Shown: positions 8,261 through 16,304 of the stretch, one piece after another | Layout of the letters: the number at the start of each line of letters is the position of its first letter | Position numbering within the stretch: position 1 is the first letter of the stretch | Source: Pseudalkalibacillus sp051842935 | Lineage (GTDB): Bacteria > Bacillota > Bacilli > Bacillales > Fictibacillaceae | DNA length: 64,000 bases | NCBI RefSeq assembly: GCF_051842935.1 | Contig: NZ_JBPXRR010000001.1 | Coordinates: 2,976,001-3,040,000, forward strand | Direction of reading: 5' to 3' | Position numbers and translations under genes: made by a program | Notes under the pieces: generated by a model | Told to the model about the DNA's origin: nothing | What the model saw: the letters and a program-made list of their open reading frames with translations, nothing else | Databases searched by the model: none

Positions 8261-8534
8261 TCCGTATCCAGAAAAGTATCTATGCTTATTAGTACCACGA
8301 AAAACGAATGATTATGTTTTTTGATTCGACAATAGTTAATTATATATTCTTCAAAAGAAGAAAAAAACCTCTTGAAAAATCTTGGCCAGACTTTCCATTA
8401 CTTCTACAGAGGGTTTCAGCTTGGAAAAAATATTTTCAAGATAAATAGACGAAATTCAGTACCTATCTTTTGGTCAGCAAAAAGGCTGTCATCTTTAGGT
8501 AAAGGATTCCACTTAGAGGCGCAAAATCAAAATT

Positions 8535-8566
8535 AAAAAAGACTCGTTTATTTGACGAGTCTTTTG
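8535..8566. terminator. Isolated bidirectional terminator hairpin
   Basis: AAAAGACTCG/CGAGTCTTTT stem with A run before and T run after, more than 400 bases from any gene. Confidence 0.6.
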
Positions 8567-8643
8567 TCTATACAGAATGGAACTTGCTTCTTATTCTATT
8601 AAAGCCCCTGGATAATTGAGTAAGCATGACTGATTCATAAATT

Positions 8644-8827
8644 TAACGGACATTGAGGCCCTTATTTCTATAAAACAGTCGTTTTCACTAAGCTTAACGG
8701 ACATAGGAGACCTTATTTGCGGCAAAATCATCAAAAACAAGGTGCTTTTCAAAAAATAGCTTACCAGATGTCCGTTAGCACCCCGAAGTTAGCGTTTTTG
8801 ACACAGATAACGGATCTCATGTCCGTT
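8644..8827. repeat. ACGGACAT direct and inverted repeats
   Basis: Direct units at 8644-8667 and 8695-8718 share TAACGGACAT, then GAGGCCCTTATTT or GAGACCTTATTT. Inverted ATGTCCGTTA follows at 8768-8777. A local palindrome AACGGA-TCTCATG-TCCGTT ends the set at 8809-8827. Confidence 0.65.
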
Positions 8828-8835
8828 CAACTTGC

Positions 8836-9063
8836 CGAGACTCCTCGAAAATGAAAATTGCATTTTCTTCATGCGATGTAACACTGCTGAGGCTTTCCTT
8901 GTCCTGCGAGAACAGCGGGACAGGGAGAGCATTCACTTTTTAAAAGGATCTTCGACTAAGACCCACCACGTCCTGTGGTGAACGTCGAAGCCAGCACATC
9001 CTGTGCAAGTGAGTTGGCTCACCGCACGACCAGTGGAAAGCGAGCACCTGAAGCGGGATCAAC
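8836..9063 (+). repeat. Large intergenic repeat, copy 1 (inverted partner at 52525-52815)
   Basis: Shared blocks with the reverse complement of 52525-52815 include ACTCCTCGAAAATGAAA, GCATTTTCTTC, CTTGTCCTGCG, CTTCGACTAAG, ACGTCCTGTGGTGAACGTCG, AAGCCAGCACATCCTGTG and GTGGAAAG-type ends. Internal dyads suggest a structured non-coding element. Copy 2 is longer because one internal unit is doubled. Confidence 0.75.
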
Positions 9064-9088
9064 TACTATAAAAGTTTGCGAAAACAGC

Positions 9089-9121
9089 AAAAAAAGAACT
9101 GACTCAACAATGAGTCAGCTC
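9089..9121 (-). terminator. Terminator of the dicarboxylate/amino acid symporter gene
   Basis: Stem GCTGACTCA/TGAGTCAGT with T run on the minus strand, just after the stop at 9132. Confidence 0.85.
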
Positions 9122-9131
9122 CTTACTGCAT

Positions 9132-10379
9132 TTAAATATCCAAATCTGCTTGTGGTTGTTGTGGACCACCGTGCTTTTCTTCTGATTTCGCAACGATGAC
9201 GGCACAAGATGCATCACCTGTGATGTTGACTGCAGTACGTGTCATATCAAGTAGTCGGTCGACACCAAGTACGAGTCCAATCGCTTCGACTGGAAGTCCG
9301 ACTTGGTTCAATACCATGGCAAGCATGATCAGTCCGACCCCTGGAACACCTGCGGTACCGATACTCGCAAGAACTGCTGTCAATACGACAGTTACGAGGT
9401 CAGCCATAGATAGATCGATTGCATAAACTTGCGCGATGAAGACCGTCGCCACACCCTGCATGATCGCTGTACCATCCATGTTGATCGTTGCTCCGAGCGG
9501 CTGCACGAAACTGCTGACCTGTTTTGGCACATTCAAGTTTTCTTGTGCTGTTTTCATGGAAACAGGCAGTGTACCACTACTGCTGGACGTACTGAATGCC
9601 ACGGACATTGCTGGCGCAAAGCCTTTGAAGAATGCAAGTGGATTCATTTTTCCAAGCGTAGAAACCGCTGTTCCGTAAGTCAAGACAGCATGAATCAAGA
9701 GTGCGAGTACGACGGTTCCGAAGTATAGTCCCATCGCTTGCAGCGCCTCGAGTCCGAAGCTTCCGACTGCAGAAGCAATCAATGCAAACGCACCATAAGG
9801 AGCTAAGATCATGACGATATTGACGAGATACATCAGAATTTCGTTACCTTCTTCAAGTAAACGATGCACCGCTTTCGTCTTCTCACCTAACACCGCAACT
9901 GCAAATCCTACGAAGATCGCAAATGCGATGATTTGAAGCATATCCCCTTTCGCCATCGCGTCAATCGGGTTGGTCGGGATGATGTTCAGAATCGTGTCCA
10001 CCACTGGAGGTGCTTCAGCATCCTCCTCAAAATTGGCTTGCTCTGTATCAAATCCTCCACCTGCTCCAGGCTGGATGAGTGTCGCTAATGATAAAGCGAT
10101 TACAAGTGCGATTGAAGTGGTCACCAAGAAATAACCAATCGTCTTTCCACCGATACGACCGAGCTTTTTAGGATCTCCGATACCAGCAGCTCCAAGCGCA
10201 ATTGAGAAGAAGACAATCGGAACGACGAGCATCTTGATCAGATTCAAGAATAATTTTCCGACTGGACTGAAAATGTATTTATCCAGAACATCAAAAGCGT
10301 CAGCTGCAAAGATATTAAGTAATAGTCCGACAATAATACCTACAACTAAACCGATGATGATTTGTATGCTTAGCTTCAT
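9132..10379 (-). CDS. Dicarboxylate/amino acid:cation symporter (GltT/GltP type)
   Basis: 415-residue sodium- or proton-coupled importer for glutamate/aspartate or C4-dicarboxylates (DAACS family). Family motifs are clear: KMLVVPIVFFSIALGAAG early, the serine-rich loop STSSSSGTLPVSM near residue 265, PLGATINMDGTAIMQG near 295, and GVPGVGLIMLAMVL and LDMTRTAVNITGD near the C-terminus. Eight transmembrane segments and two re-entrant loops are expected. AGGAGGAGA precedes the ATG. It is a single-gene unit. Substrate cannot be fixed from sequence; the GltT branch fits best. Confidence 0.9.
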   Translation of the reverse strand: MKLSIQIIIGLVVGIIVGLLLNIFAADAFDVLDKYIFSPVGKLFLNLIKMLVVPIVFFSIALGAAGIGDPKKLGRIGGKTIGYFLVTTSIALVIALSLATLIQPGAGGGFDTEQANFEEDAEAPPVVDTILNIIPTNPIDAMAKGDMLQIIAFAIFVGFAVAVLGEKTKAVHRLLEEGNEILMYLVNIVMILAPYGAFALIASAVGSFGLEALQAMGLYFGTVVLALLIHAVLTYGTAVSTLGKMNPLAFFKGFAPAMSVAFSTSSSSGTLPVSMKTAQENLNVPKQVSSFVQPLGATINMDGTAIMQGVATVFIAQVYAIDLSMADLVTVVLTAVLASIGTAGVPGVGLIMLAMVLNQVGLPVEAIGLVLGVDRLLDMTRTAVNITGDASCAVIVAKSEEKHGGPQQPQADLDI

Positions 10380-10676
10380 AGTTCTCCTCCTATTAATTCT
10401 ACGATTTGAATTTGTCTATCGATTATTTTCTAATTGTTTAGGAAAATTGTCAAATGTAAATATAAAACATTTCGTATCTTTATACATTTTCACCCTGCTA
10501 AAGCACTGATATGTAAGCTATTGTAAGAATATCCCTTGCTAGAAACTAACAAGAAAACGCATTCTTTTATGCAAAATCTATACACTCTCGAGCAATGCGC
10601 GCATACCCCATTTTTATATTCCCAAACTGCTCCTCACATATGCAAAGAAAATTCGACATCCTTCGTAATTCGTAGA
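10380..10676. other. Intergenic region between the symporter and lipL
   Basis: AT-rich spacer between divergent genes. I see the symporter ribosome-binding site at its left end and no operator or RNA element I can name. Confidence 0.5.
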
Positions 10677-10704
10677 TTTGAATATTTACAGGACATGCTA
10701 TAAT
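10677..10704 (+). promoter_or_regulatory. Candidate SigA promoter of lipL (extended -10)
   Basis: TTTGAA, 16-base spacer, then TATAAT preceded by TGC (an extended -10). It lies 34 bases before the lipL start. Confidence 0.6.
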
Positions 10705-10737
10705 AGAACGGTTGAGTTTTAAAGGAGATTTGGAACA

Positions 10738-11580
10738 ATGGAAGATAAGAGTAAACAGCTGTTAGCACAACCGAAATGGAGAATAATCGATCAGACGACG
10801 CTAGGAGATTCATTCCATGCACTTCAATCGTTTGCGATGGACGATACACTATGCAGTTCCATCGGATCTGAGGATTCACCCCCAACAGTCCGGGCCTGGG
10901 TCCATCAGAAGACCGTTGTCCTTGGCATCCAAGATAGTCGCTTACCTGAACTGCACGAAGGGGTAAAGTTTTTAGAATCTCAAGGGTATCAAGTGATTGT
11001 CCGCAATTCTGGCGGGCTGGCTGTCGTATTGGATCATGGGGTTCTGAACCTGTCCTTGATTTTATCGGAAAAGAAGAACAAGATCGACATCGACCAGGGG
11101 TATGATGCGATGGTCTATATGACACGCAGGATCCTGGAAAAATACGGTTTGAGCTTTGATGTGGTAGAAATCAGCGATTCCTATTGTCCTGGGAAGTTCG
11201 ATTTGAGTATCGATGGGAAAAAGTTTGCGGGGATTTCGCAGCGGCGTTTACGTGGTGGTATCGCTGTCCAGATTTATCTTTGTGTAACAGGCTCTGGTGC
11301 TGATCGAGCTGCATTGATTCGTGATTTTTATGATAAAGCAAAAAGTCATGAGTCTATGAAGTTTACTTATCCGAAGGTCAATCCCGAAGTGATGGCATCG
11401 TTGTCTGAGTTGGTGGGTAAGGATCTTACTGTCAGCGACTTGATGAGGGATGTGCTTTTGTTCTTGAAGGAGCAGGATGCAGACCTGTTGTCCTCTCACC
11501 TTTCCATCACTGAAATCAATCAATATGACTTCTATCTGAAACGAGTGGTCGATCGTAATAATAAAGCACTGGAGCAATGA
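10738..11580 (+). CDS. lipL: Octanoyl-[GcvH]:protein N-octanoyltransferase
   Basis: Moves octanoyl from GcvH to the E2 subunits of 2-oxoacid dehydrogenases in lipoate synthesis (LipM/LipL pathway of bacilli). 280 aa, biotin/lipoate ligase-like fold: RNSGGLAVVLDHGVLNLSLIL is the family block near residue 90, the acyl-carrying cysteine is C150 in SDSYCPGKFDLSIDGKKFAGISQRR, and the following lysine pair (161-162) fits the active site. In B. subtilis lipL (ywfL) also lies next to pta. AAGGAG ends 10 bases before the ATG. The terminator hairpin overlaps the stop codon. Confidence 0.93.
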   Translation: MEDKSKQLLAQPKWRIIDQTTLGDSFHALQSFAMDDTLCSSIGSEDSPPTVRAWVHQKTVVLGIQDSRLPELHEGVKFLESQGYQVIVRNSGGLAVVLDHGVLNLSLILSEKKNKIDIDQGYDAMVYMTRRILEKYGLSFDVVEISDSYCPGKFDLSIDGKKFAGISQRRLRGGIAVQIYLCVTGSGADRAALIRDFYDKAKSHESMKFTYPKVNPEVMASLSELVGKDLTVSDLMRDVLLFLKEQDADLLSSHLSITEINQYDFYLKRVVDRNNKALEQ

Positions 11581-11597
11581 CTCCAGTGCTTTTTTTG
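11564..11597. terminator. Bidirectional terminator between lipL and pta
   Basis: Perfect 10-bp stem AGCACTGGAG/CTCCAGTGCT that includes the last lipL codons, then seven T; the minus strand also gives a T-rich tail for pta. Confidence 0.88.
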
Positions 11598-11599
11598 AC

Positions 11600-12571
11600 T
11601 TATAGGGATTGCATGGCTGTAATCAATGCGAGCTTGTACACATCTTCTGTATTACAACCTCTGGAAAGATCATTGACCGGCTTGTTCAAACCTTGTAGTA
11701 CAGGTCCGATCGCTTCAAAACCGCCCAATCGTTGGACCATCTTGTATCCGATGTTTCCAGCTTCAAGTCCAGGGAATACGAACACATTCGCTTTCCCTTC
11801 CAGTGGAGAATCGGGTGCTTTTTTCGCAGCAACTTCTGGTACGAATGCCGCATCAAACTGAAGTTCACCGTCGACTGGGAAATTTGTACCTGCTTCGTTC
11901 AACAAGCTGACCGCATCGATGACTTTTTGCGTTTCATCCGACTTTGCCGATCCTTTCGTGGAAAAGCTGAGCATAGCGACTTTCGGATCAATACCGAAGA
12001 TGCGTGCCGTTTCAGCACTGGTCGTTGCAATTTCTGCTAGATCGGATGCAGACGGGTTGATGTTGATGGCGCAGTCGGCCATGATGTAACGCTCATCTTC
12101 TTTAACCATCAAGAATGCACCTGACGTACGCTTGATGCCGTCTTTCGTTTTAATGATCTGCAGAGCCGGACGCACTGTATCTGCAGTTGAATGCACTGCC
12201 CCACTTACGAGACCTGCCGCTTGATCGGTGTATACCAGCATCGTTCCGAAGTAGTTCACATCCATGAGGATTTCCCGTGCTTCCTCTTCACTCACTTTAC
12301 CTTTACGGCGCTCCACGAACGCTCGTACAAGCTCATCAAAGCCTTCGTACGATCCTGGAGAAACCACATCTACATAATCAAGGTCTACGCCTTTATTCGT
12401 AAGATCAGTACGAATGACTTCCTCGTCTCCTAGTAAAATCGGTTTGATGATTTTCGTTTCTGCAAGTCTTGCTGCAGCTTCCAGGATACGTGGGTCTTCA
12501 CCTTCCGGAAAAACGATGGAAGGATAGTTTGCTTGAAGCTTCTGCTCCATTGCTGTGAACATGTTCGCCAT
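11600..12571 (-). CDS. pta: Phosphate acetyltransferase
   Basis: Converts acetyl-CoA and phosphate to acetyl-phosphate and CoA, the first step of acetate overflow. 323 aa, the short single-domain type of bacilli. Visible family blocks: FPEGEDPRILEAAARL, SGAVHSTADTVRPALQIIKT near residue 125, the SFSTKGSAKSDE loop near 210, and FPGLEAGNIGYKMVQRLGG near 270 with the catalytic Asp/Ser/Arg region. AAAGGAGGA lies before the ATG. A cre-like palindrome is 136 bases upstream, in keeping with CcpA activation of pta in B. subtilis. Confidence 0.96.
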   Translation of the reverse strand: MANMFTAMEQKLQANYPSIVFPEGEDPRILEAAARLAETKIIKPILLGDEEVIRTDLTNKGVDLDYVDVVSPGSYEGFDELVRAFVERRKGKVSEEEAREILMDVNYFGTMLVYTDQAAGLVSGAVHSTADTVRPALQIIKTKDGIKRTSGAFLMVKEDERYIMADCAININPSASDLAEIATTSAETARIFGIDPKVAMLSFSTKGSAKSDETQKVIDAVSLLNEAGTNFPVDGELQFDAAFVPEVAAKKAPDSPLEGKANVFVFPGLEAGNIGYKMVQRLGGFEAIGPVLQGLNKPVNDLSRGCNTEDVYKLALITAMQSL

Positions 12572-12959
12572 GTCAAAGTCCTCCTTTTTACAATCCGTAT
12601 ATATTCAAGGCTCTTAGCCAGTATGGTTCAACGTCAAAAAGACCTACTCTTTATTTCATTTCCTACAATACTCTTTTTTAACCGTGGACGAAACCAAAAA
12701 AATTTCGGAAAGCGCTTTATTGGAGAAGTTTTTAATTTCTTAATTCTTCAACACTTTATACAGTCATTAATGCTCCTCCTATCCTAGGGATCAAATGAAG
12801 CCCTACAAGTAAACTTGTGTTCTTCATTTGCTACCCAAGAGTCGCTACGCTTTCAAAATACTTTTAAAGGGGGAGCATTGAGGAATATGCTTCGGGGTCC
12901 CACTTTTAGGGTTAATCATGTTGCAGAGCTTCGTTATGTTAAGTTTTGTTTGATTTTTT
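12572..12959. other. Intergenic region between pta and spo0M
   Basis: Divergent promoter region of more than 500 bases in all. It holds the pta ribosome-binding site, a cre-like site (12707-12720), and further right the SigW promoter of spo0M. A short minus-strand open frame here has no ribosome-binding site and I do not call it. Confidence 0.5.
12707..12720. promoter_or_regulatory. Candidate CcpA (cre) site upstream of pta
   Basis: GGAAAGCGCTTTAT matches 11 of 14 cre positions (TGWAANCGNTNWCA) and contains the perfect palindrome AAAGCGCTTT. Its position far upstream of pta suits activation rather than repression. Confidence 0.45.
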
Positions 12960-12985
12960 TGAAACTTGATGACGGGTCGTTCGTA
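12960..12985 (+). promoter_or_regulatory. SigW promoter of spo0M
   Basis: TGAAAC, exactly 16 bases, CGTATAA: a full match to the SigW consensus. It lies 128 bases before the spo0M ATG. In B. subtilis spo0M is also in the SigW regulon. Confidence 0.85.
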
Positions 12986-13113
12986 TAAGGAGTAAAATGG
13001 ATTTACAGGAATGCTTGTCATTCTGTATTTAGGTTTGATGTCGTTCTTCAGGGTACTTTCCCGTAACGCGTCGAACTTGAACATATCATTTTGTAAAAGG
13101 AAGGGGTAATTAG

Positions 13114-13890
13114 ATGTCTTTCGTAAACCGCATGCTCGCTAGTGTAGGAATCGGCTCTGCTGTCGTTGATACGAAGCTTGATGGTAGTACATTCCAGGCT
13201 GGAGGGAACATCCATGGTGTCGTCCACATTAAGGGTGGTAAGGTTGAGCAAAATATCGATGAAATCCATATCTATTTAATGACGGAATATCTTCGTGAAA
13301 TGGATGATAATACCGTTACTGAAACACACGTACTCGGTAAATATCGTGTTTCTGAACCGTTCACGATCGCCGCGAATGAAGTGAAGGAAATCCCGCTCTC
13401 TATCCCACTTCCTTATGATGTCCCATTATCTGTTGGACAGACACCGATCTGGTTGAAAACGGCGCTGGATATCAAGCAAGCTGTCGACCCGACCGACAAT
13501 GATTACATTCATGTCGTTCCACACGACCTTGTAGACCGCATCTTTTCAACTGTAGAAGAGCTTGGATTCCGCTTGAAAAAGTCCCAATGTCTTCATGTGA
13601 AAAGACACATGCAACGCAATCATCCATTTGTACAGGAATTTGAATTCGTGCCTTCGTCTGGATCGTTTCGTGGTGAGTTGGATGAGATTGAACTTGTCCT
13701 CTACCCTGACCAAAACCATGTTCAGATGTTGATTGAAGTAGATAAACGAGGTAAAGGCCTTTTCGGATTCTTAGAAGATGCATTGGATTTGGACGAACAA
13801 AAGTCCATGATCAGCATTTCTCGTGCGGATGCCGAAGACCCACAAAGACTCAAGCAAATGTTCGAAAACCACATTCGTTCATATATGTAA
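13114..13890 (+). CDS. spo0M: Sporulation-control protein Spo0M (arrestin-like)
   Basis: 258-residue cytoplasmic protein; the B. subtilis homologue affects sporulation and cell envelope morphology. The arrestin-like beta sandwich starts with SFVNRMLASVGIGSAVVDTKLDG and contains GVVHIKGGKVEQNIDEIHIYLMTEY. The second half has the typical WLKTALDIKQAVDPTDNDYIHVVPH and the block FGFLEDALDLDEQK. AAGGAAGGGG precedes the ATG. Monocistronic, from the SigW promoter upstream, with a short hairpin terminator after it. Confidence 0.93.
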   Translation: MSFVNRMLASVGIGSAVVDTKLDGSTFQAGGNIHGVVHIKGGKVEQNIDEIHIYLMTEYLREMDDNTVTETHVLGKYRVSEPFTIAANEVKEIPLSIPLPYDVPLSVGQTPIWLKTALDIKQAVDPTDNDYIHVVPHDLVDRIFSTVEELGFRLKKSQCLHVKRHMQRNHPFVQEFEFVPSSGSFRGELDEIELVLYPDQNHVQMLIEVDKRGKGLFGFLEDALDLDEQKSMISISRADAEDPQRLKQMFENHIRSYM

Positions 13891-13895
13891 AAATG

Positions 13896-13923
13896 ATAGA
13901 CTCGTCGACTGACGAGTCTTTCC
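13896..13923 (+). terminator. Terminator after spo0M
   Basis: Stem AGACTCGTC/GACGAGTCT with a short T-rich tail. Confidence 0.65.
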
Positions 13924-14102
13924 TTATGAAAGCCCATCCTGTCCTCCATTTTCTGTTTTCCCCGTTTTTAGGTACTCATTGCGCTCTCCCTCTCTGTTAA
14001 ATCTGCCAAAGTGGTGCTCTTTTTTAGGTTTCAGGGGTTTTGTGATATGATAGAGGCGGTGTAAAAACAGTTATAATAGTTTACAGGATAAAGGAGTGTC
14101 TA

Positions 14103-14852
14103 ATGATGAGCGAAGCAGCGAAAACATTAGATGGCTGGTATTGCCTCCACGATTTCCGCACGATGAACTGGACAGCTTGGAAGTCCCTTTCAAGTGATGA
14201 GCGTGAGCATGCCATCCAAGAACTACTTACATTTTTGGAAAAGTGGGAAGTAACGGAAGCACAGCAAAAAGGCAGTCATGCATTCTACACGATTGTCGGT
14301 CAGAAAGCAGACTTCATGATGATGTTACTCCGCCCTACTATGGAAGAACTGAACGAAATCGAAACAGCTTTCAATAAAACGACGTTCGCTGAATATACAA
14401 TTCCGACGTATTCTTACGTATCTGTCGTAGAATTGAGCAACTACATGGCTTCTAAAGACGTCGATCCTGAAACGGATCCTATGATCCAAGGCCGTCTGAA
14501 GCCGACCCTACCGAAATGGGACCACGTCTGCTTTTACCCGATGGACAAGCGTCGTGAAGGTAACGACAACTGGTACATGCTTTCCATGGACGAGCGTCGT
14601 GACATGATGCGCAGCCACGGCATGATCGGCCGCGGTTATGCAGGGAAAGTGAAGCAGATCATCACCGGTTCTGTCGGTTTCGACGATTGGGAATGGGGCG
14701 TTACATTGTTCGCAAATGACGTACTCCAATTCAAAAAGCTCGTATACGAAATGCGTTTCGACGAAGTAAGTGCACGCTTCGGCGAGTTTGGCTCTTTCTA
14801 CGTCGGCAACATCCTGCCGAAGGAAAAAGTAAGCTCGTTCCTCGCAGTGTAA
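14103..14852 (+). CDS. chdC: Coproheme decarboxylase (HemQ)
   Basis: Last step of the Gram-positive coproporphyrin-dependent heme pathway: peroxide-driven decarboxylation of two propionates of coproheme to give heme b. 249 aa, chlorite dismutase fold. The catalytic tyrosine is Y145 in CFYPMDKRR, the proximal heme histidine is H172 in MMRSHGMIGRGY, and R131 (GRLKP) fits the propionate-binding arginine. AAGGAG lies six bases before the first of two adjacent ATGs; the second start would remove one residue. A B. subtilis ywfI homologue, single-gene unit. Confidence 0.95.
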   Translation: MMSEAAKTLDGWYCLHDFRTMNWTAWKSLSSDEREHAIQELLTFLEKWEVTEAQQKGSHAFYTIVGQKADFMMMLLRPTMEELNEIETAFNKTTFAEYTIPTYSYVSVVELSNYMASKDVDPETDPMIQGRLKPTLPKWDHVCFYPMDKRREGNDNWYMLSMDERRDMMRSHGMIGRGYAGKVKQIITGSVGFDDWEWGVTLFANDVLQFKKLVYEMRFDEVSARFGEFGSFYVGNILPKEKVSSFLAV

Positions 14853-14869
14853 CAACCTATACAGGTATC

Positions 14870-14900
14870 AAACGGCCCTCACTTAGAGGGCTGTTTTTTT
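14870..14900 (+). terminator. Terminator after chdC
   Basis: Stem CGGCCCTC/GAGGGCTG with one G:T pair, then eight T-rich bases. Confidence 0.88.
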
Positions 14901-14985
14901 ATACACAAATACCGTCCTTCCTTCTTTTTTCCCAACTGAAGTCATACGTATAATAAGTGAAAGCCTACTTCACGGGGGTGACATC

Positions 14986-15417
14986 ATGGGAGTGGTCAAG
15001 GCGACCCAGGAGGACATCAAAACACTCGCGAGATTGATGCGCGCTGAGGCAGAAGGAGAAGGAAAACAGGGCATGCTCATGGTCGGCAATGTCGGAGTCA
15101 ATCGTGTCAAAGTACGTTGTCTCGATTTCAAAGATATCAATACGATTCCCAGAATGGTCTTTCAATCGCCAGGTGGATTTGAAGCGACCCAGAAGGGATA
15201 TTTCTATCAACGGGCTCGATCAAGTGAGATCAGATTGGCGAAACGCGCCATTGCTGGAGAGAGATTTCACCCAGCCTCGAATGCGCTCTGGTTTTTCAAG
15301 CCTGGCGGAAGCTGTCCAGCCCAGTGGTTCAACCAGTGGAATTCCGGCCGTTTCAAATCGCACTGTTTCTATATTCCTACCGAATCCGATTGTCCAGAGG
15401 CGTACAACACCTATTAG
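14986..15417 (+). CDS. cwlJ: Spore cortex-lytic cell wall hydrolase CwlJ
   Basis: Degrades spore cortex peptidoglycan during germination, triggered by calcium-dipicolinate. 143 aa, Hydrolase_2 (SleB-like) domain covering nearly the whole protein: LARLMRAEAEGEGKQGMLMVGNVGVNRV holds the catalytic glutamate, and RAIAGERFHPASNALWFFKPGGSCPAQWFNQWNSGRFKSHCFY is the conserved C-terminal part. No signal peptide, as usual for CwlJ, which sits in the coat. GGGGGTGAC precedes the ATG. gerQ follows, the partner needed for CwlJ localisation. Confidence 0.95.
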   Translation: MGVVKATQEDIKTLARLMRAEAEGEGKQGMLMVGNVGVNRVKVRCLDFKDINTIPRMVFQSPGGFEATQKGYFYQRARSSEIRLAKRAIAGERFHPASNALWFFKPGGSCPAQWFNQWNSGRFKSHCFYIPTESDCPEAYNTY

Positions 15418-15508
15418 GGGTGTGCCTCATTTTTCATAGTCATAAGTTATACGAGCGTCGAGTATACCTGTTTAATAGGGAGTACTATTGAAGATGGGGA
15501 GGTTTGTT

Positions 15509-15964
15509 ATGAACTATCCGAATAATCGCCAAAACCAAGGTGGGATGATGCAAGGAATGCCGGGAATGCCTGGTATGTCCGGTATGCAAGGGATGCCAGG
15601 AATGGGTGGAATGCCTGGTATGCAGGGAATGGGTGGAATGCCTGGCCAGTTCCCATCCGGATTCCCTGGTGCTTCGCAAATGAATGGGCAGCTTCCAATT
15701 GAACAGTCCTATATAGAAAATATCCTTCGACTGAACCGTGGAAAAGTGGGTACTTTCTATATGACGTTCGAAGGTAATCCGAAGTGGCCGGCAAAGATTT
15801 TCAAAGGGGTCGTAGAGGCTGCGGGTCGTGACCATATCATCATCAGCGATCCGGAAACAGGAAAACGCTATCTTCTCTTAATGGTTTATCTCGATTATGT
15901 GACGTTTGATGAGGAAATCGACTATTTTAATCAAAATGAATTGGTGAACTATTCACCGAGGTAA
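15509..15964 (+). CDS. gerQ: Spore coat protein GerQ
   Basis: Coat protein that keeps CwlJ in the spore and is crosslinked by transglutaminase. 151 aa. Residues 10-55 are a Met/Gly/Pro-rich repeat (GMPGMPGMSGMQGMPGMGG and so on); residues 65-150 are the conserved GerQ domain (YIENILRLNRGKVGTFYMTFEG ... DHIIISDPETGKRYLLLMVYLDYVTFDEEI). I start at the ATG at 15509 behind GGGGAGG; an upstream in-frame ATG would put that ribosome-binding site inside the gene. Placed 91 bases after cwlJ, as in B. subtilis. Confidence 0.95.
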   Translation: MNYPNNRQNQGGMMQGMPGMPGMSGMQGMPGMGGMPGMQGMGGMPGQFPSGFPGASQMNGQLPIEQSYIENILRLNRGKVGTFYMTFEGNPKWPAKIFKGVVEAAGRDHIIISDPETGKRYLLLMVYLDYVTFDEEIDYFNQNELVNYSPR

Positions 15965-15969
15965 AGAAA

Positions 15970-16020
15970 AAGGCGATTCTTCCCACTCTTTTGGCTGGAT
16001 GTGGAGGAATCGCCTTCGTT
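15970..16020 (+). terminator. Stem-loop terminator after gerQ
   Basis: AAGGCGATTC/GAATCGCCTT stem with a long loop, then TCGTTTTG. Confidence 0.65.
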
Positions 16021-16120
16021 TTGATGTCATCTTGCGCTTGTTTTCATAGCAAAACAGAATTATAGCTCAGTTTTGCGTTATTTCCCATAAAAATCGGTGT
16101 ATTTCCCATACAAAATGAAA

Positions 16121-16250
16121 ATTATAGATTAGATTCAGAAATTATAGACCAGATTTCAGATTTATAGACTAAATTCGGAAATTACAATCCAAAACTCAGA
16201 TTTATAATCCGAATTTCGGAATTATAATCCAAATCCAGAATTTATAATCC
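16121..16250. repeat. Degenerate 20-bp tandem repeat
   Basis: About 6.5 units of 20-21 bases in register, each starting TTATA or TTACA, for example TTATAATCCGAATTTCGGAA, TTATAATCCAAATCCAGAAT and TTATAGACTAAATTCGGAAA. The two-turn period puts TTATA blocks on one helix face. It fills the gap between gerQ and ywdK. Confidence 0.8.
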
Positions 16251-16255
16251 ATTGC

Positions 16256-16292
16256 ACAAAAAAAGTGTCTGATCTCATTGATCAGACACTTT
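16256..16292 (-). terminator. Terminator of ywdK
   Basis: Perfect stem AAGTGTCTGATC/GATCAGACACTT, T run on the minus strand. Confidence 0.88.
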
Positions 16293-16304
16293 CACTTTCA
16301 TGCA

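Larger units (their letters stand above)
8110..9088. other. Gene-free kilobase with several repeat families
   Basis: No supported gene on either strand: open frames are short and lack ribosome-binding sites. Contents in order: a 60-bp dispersed repeat (8201-8260), an isolated terminator hairpin (8535-8566), direct and inverted copies of an ACGGACAT motif (8644-8827), and a roughly 230-bp repeat (8836-9063) with an inverted partner at 52525-52815. Confidence 0.7.

Noticed and set aside
12845..13084. 79-residue minus-strand open frame between pta and spo0M
   Set aside because: No ribosome-binding site, and it runs through the SigW promoter of spo0M.
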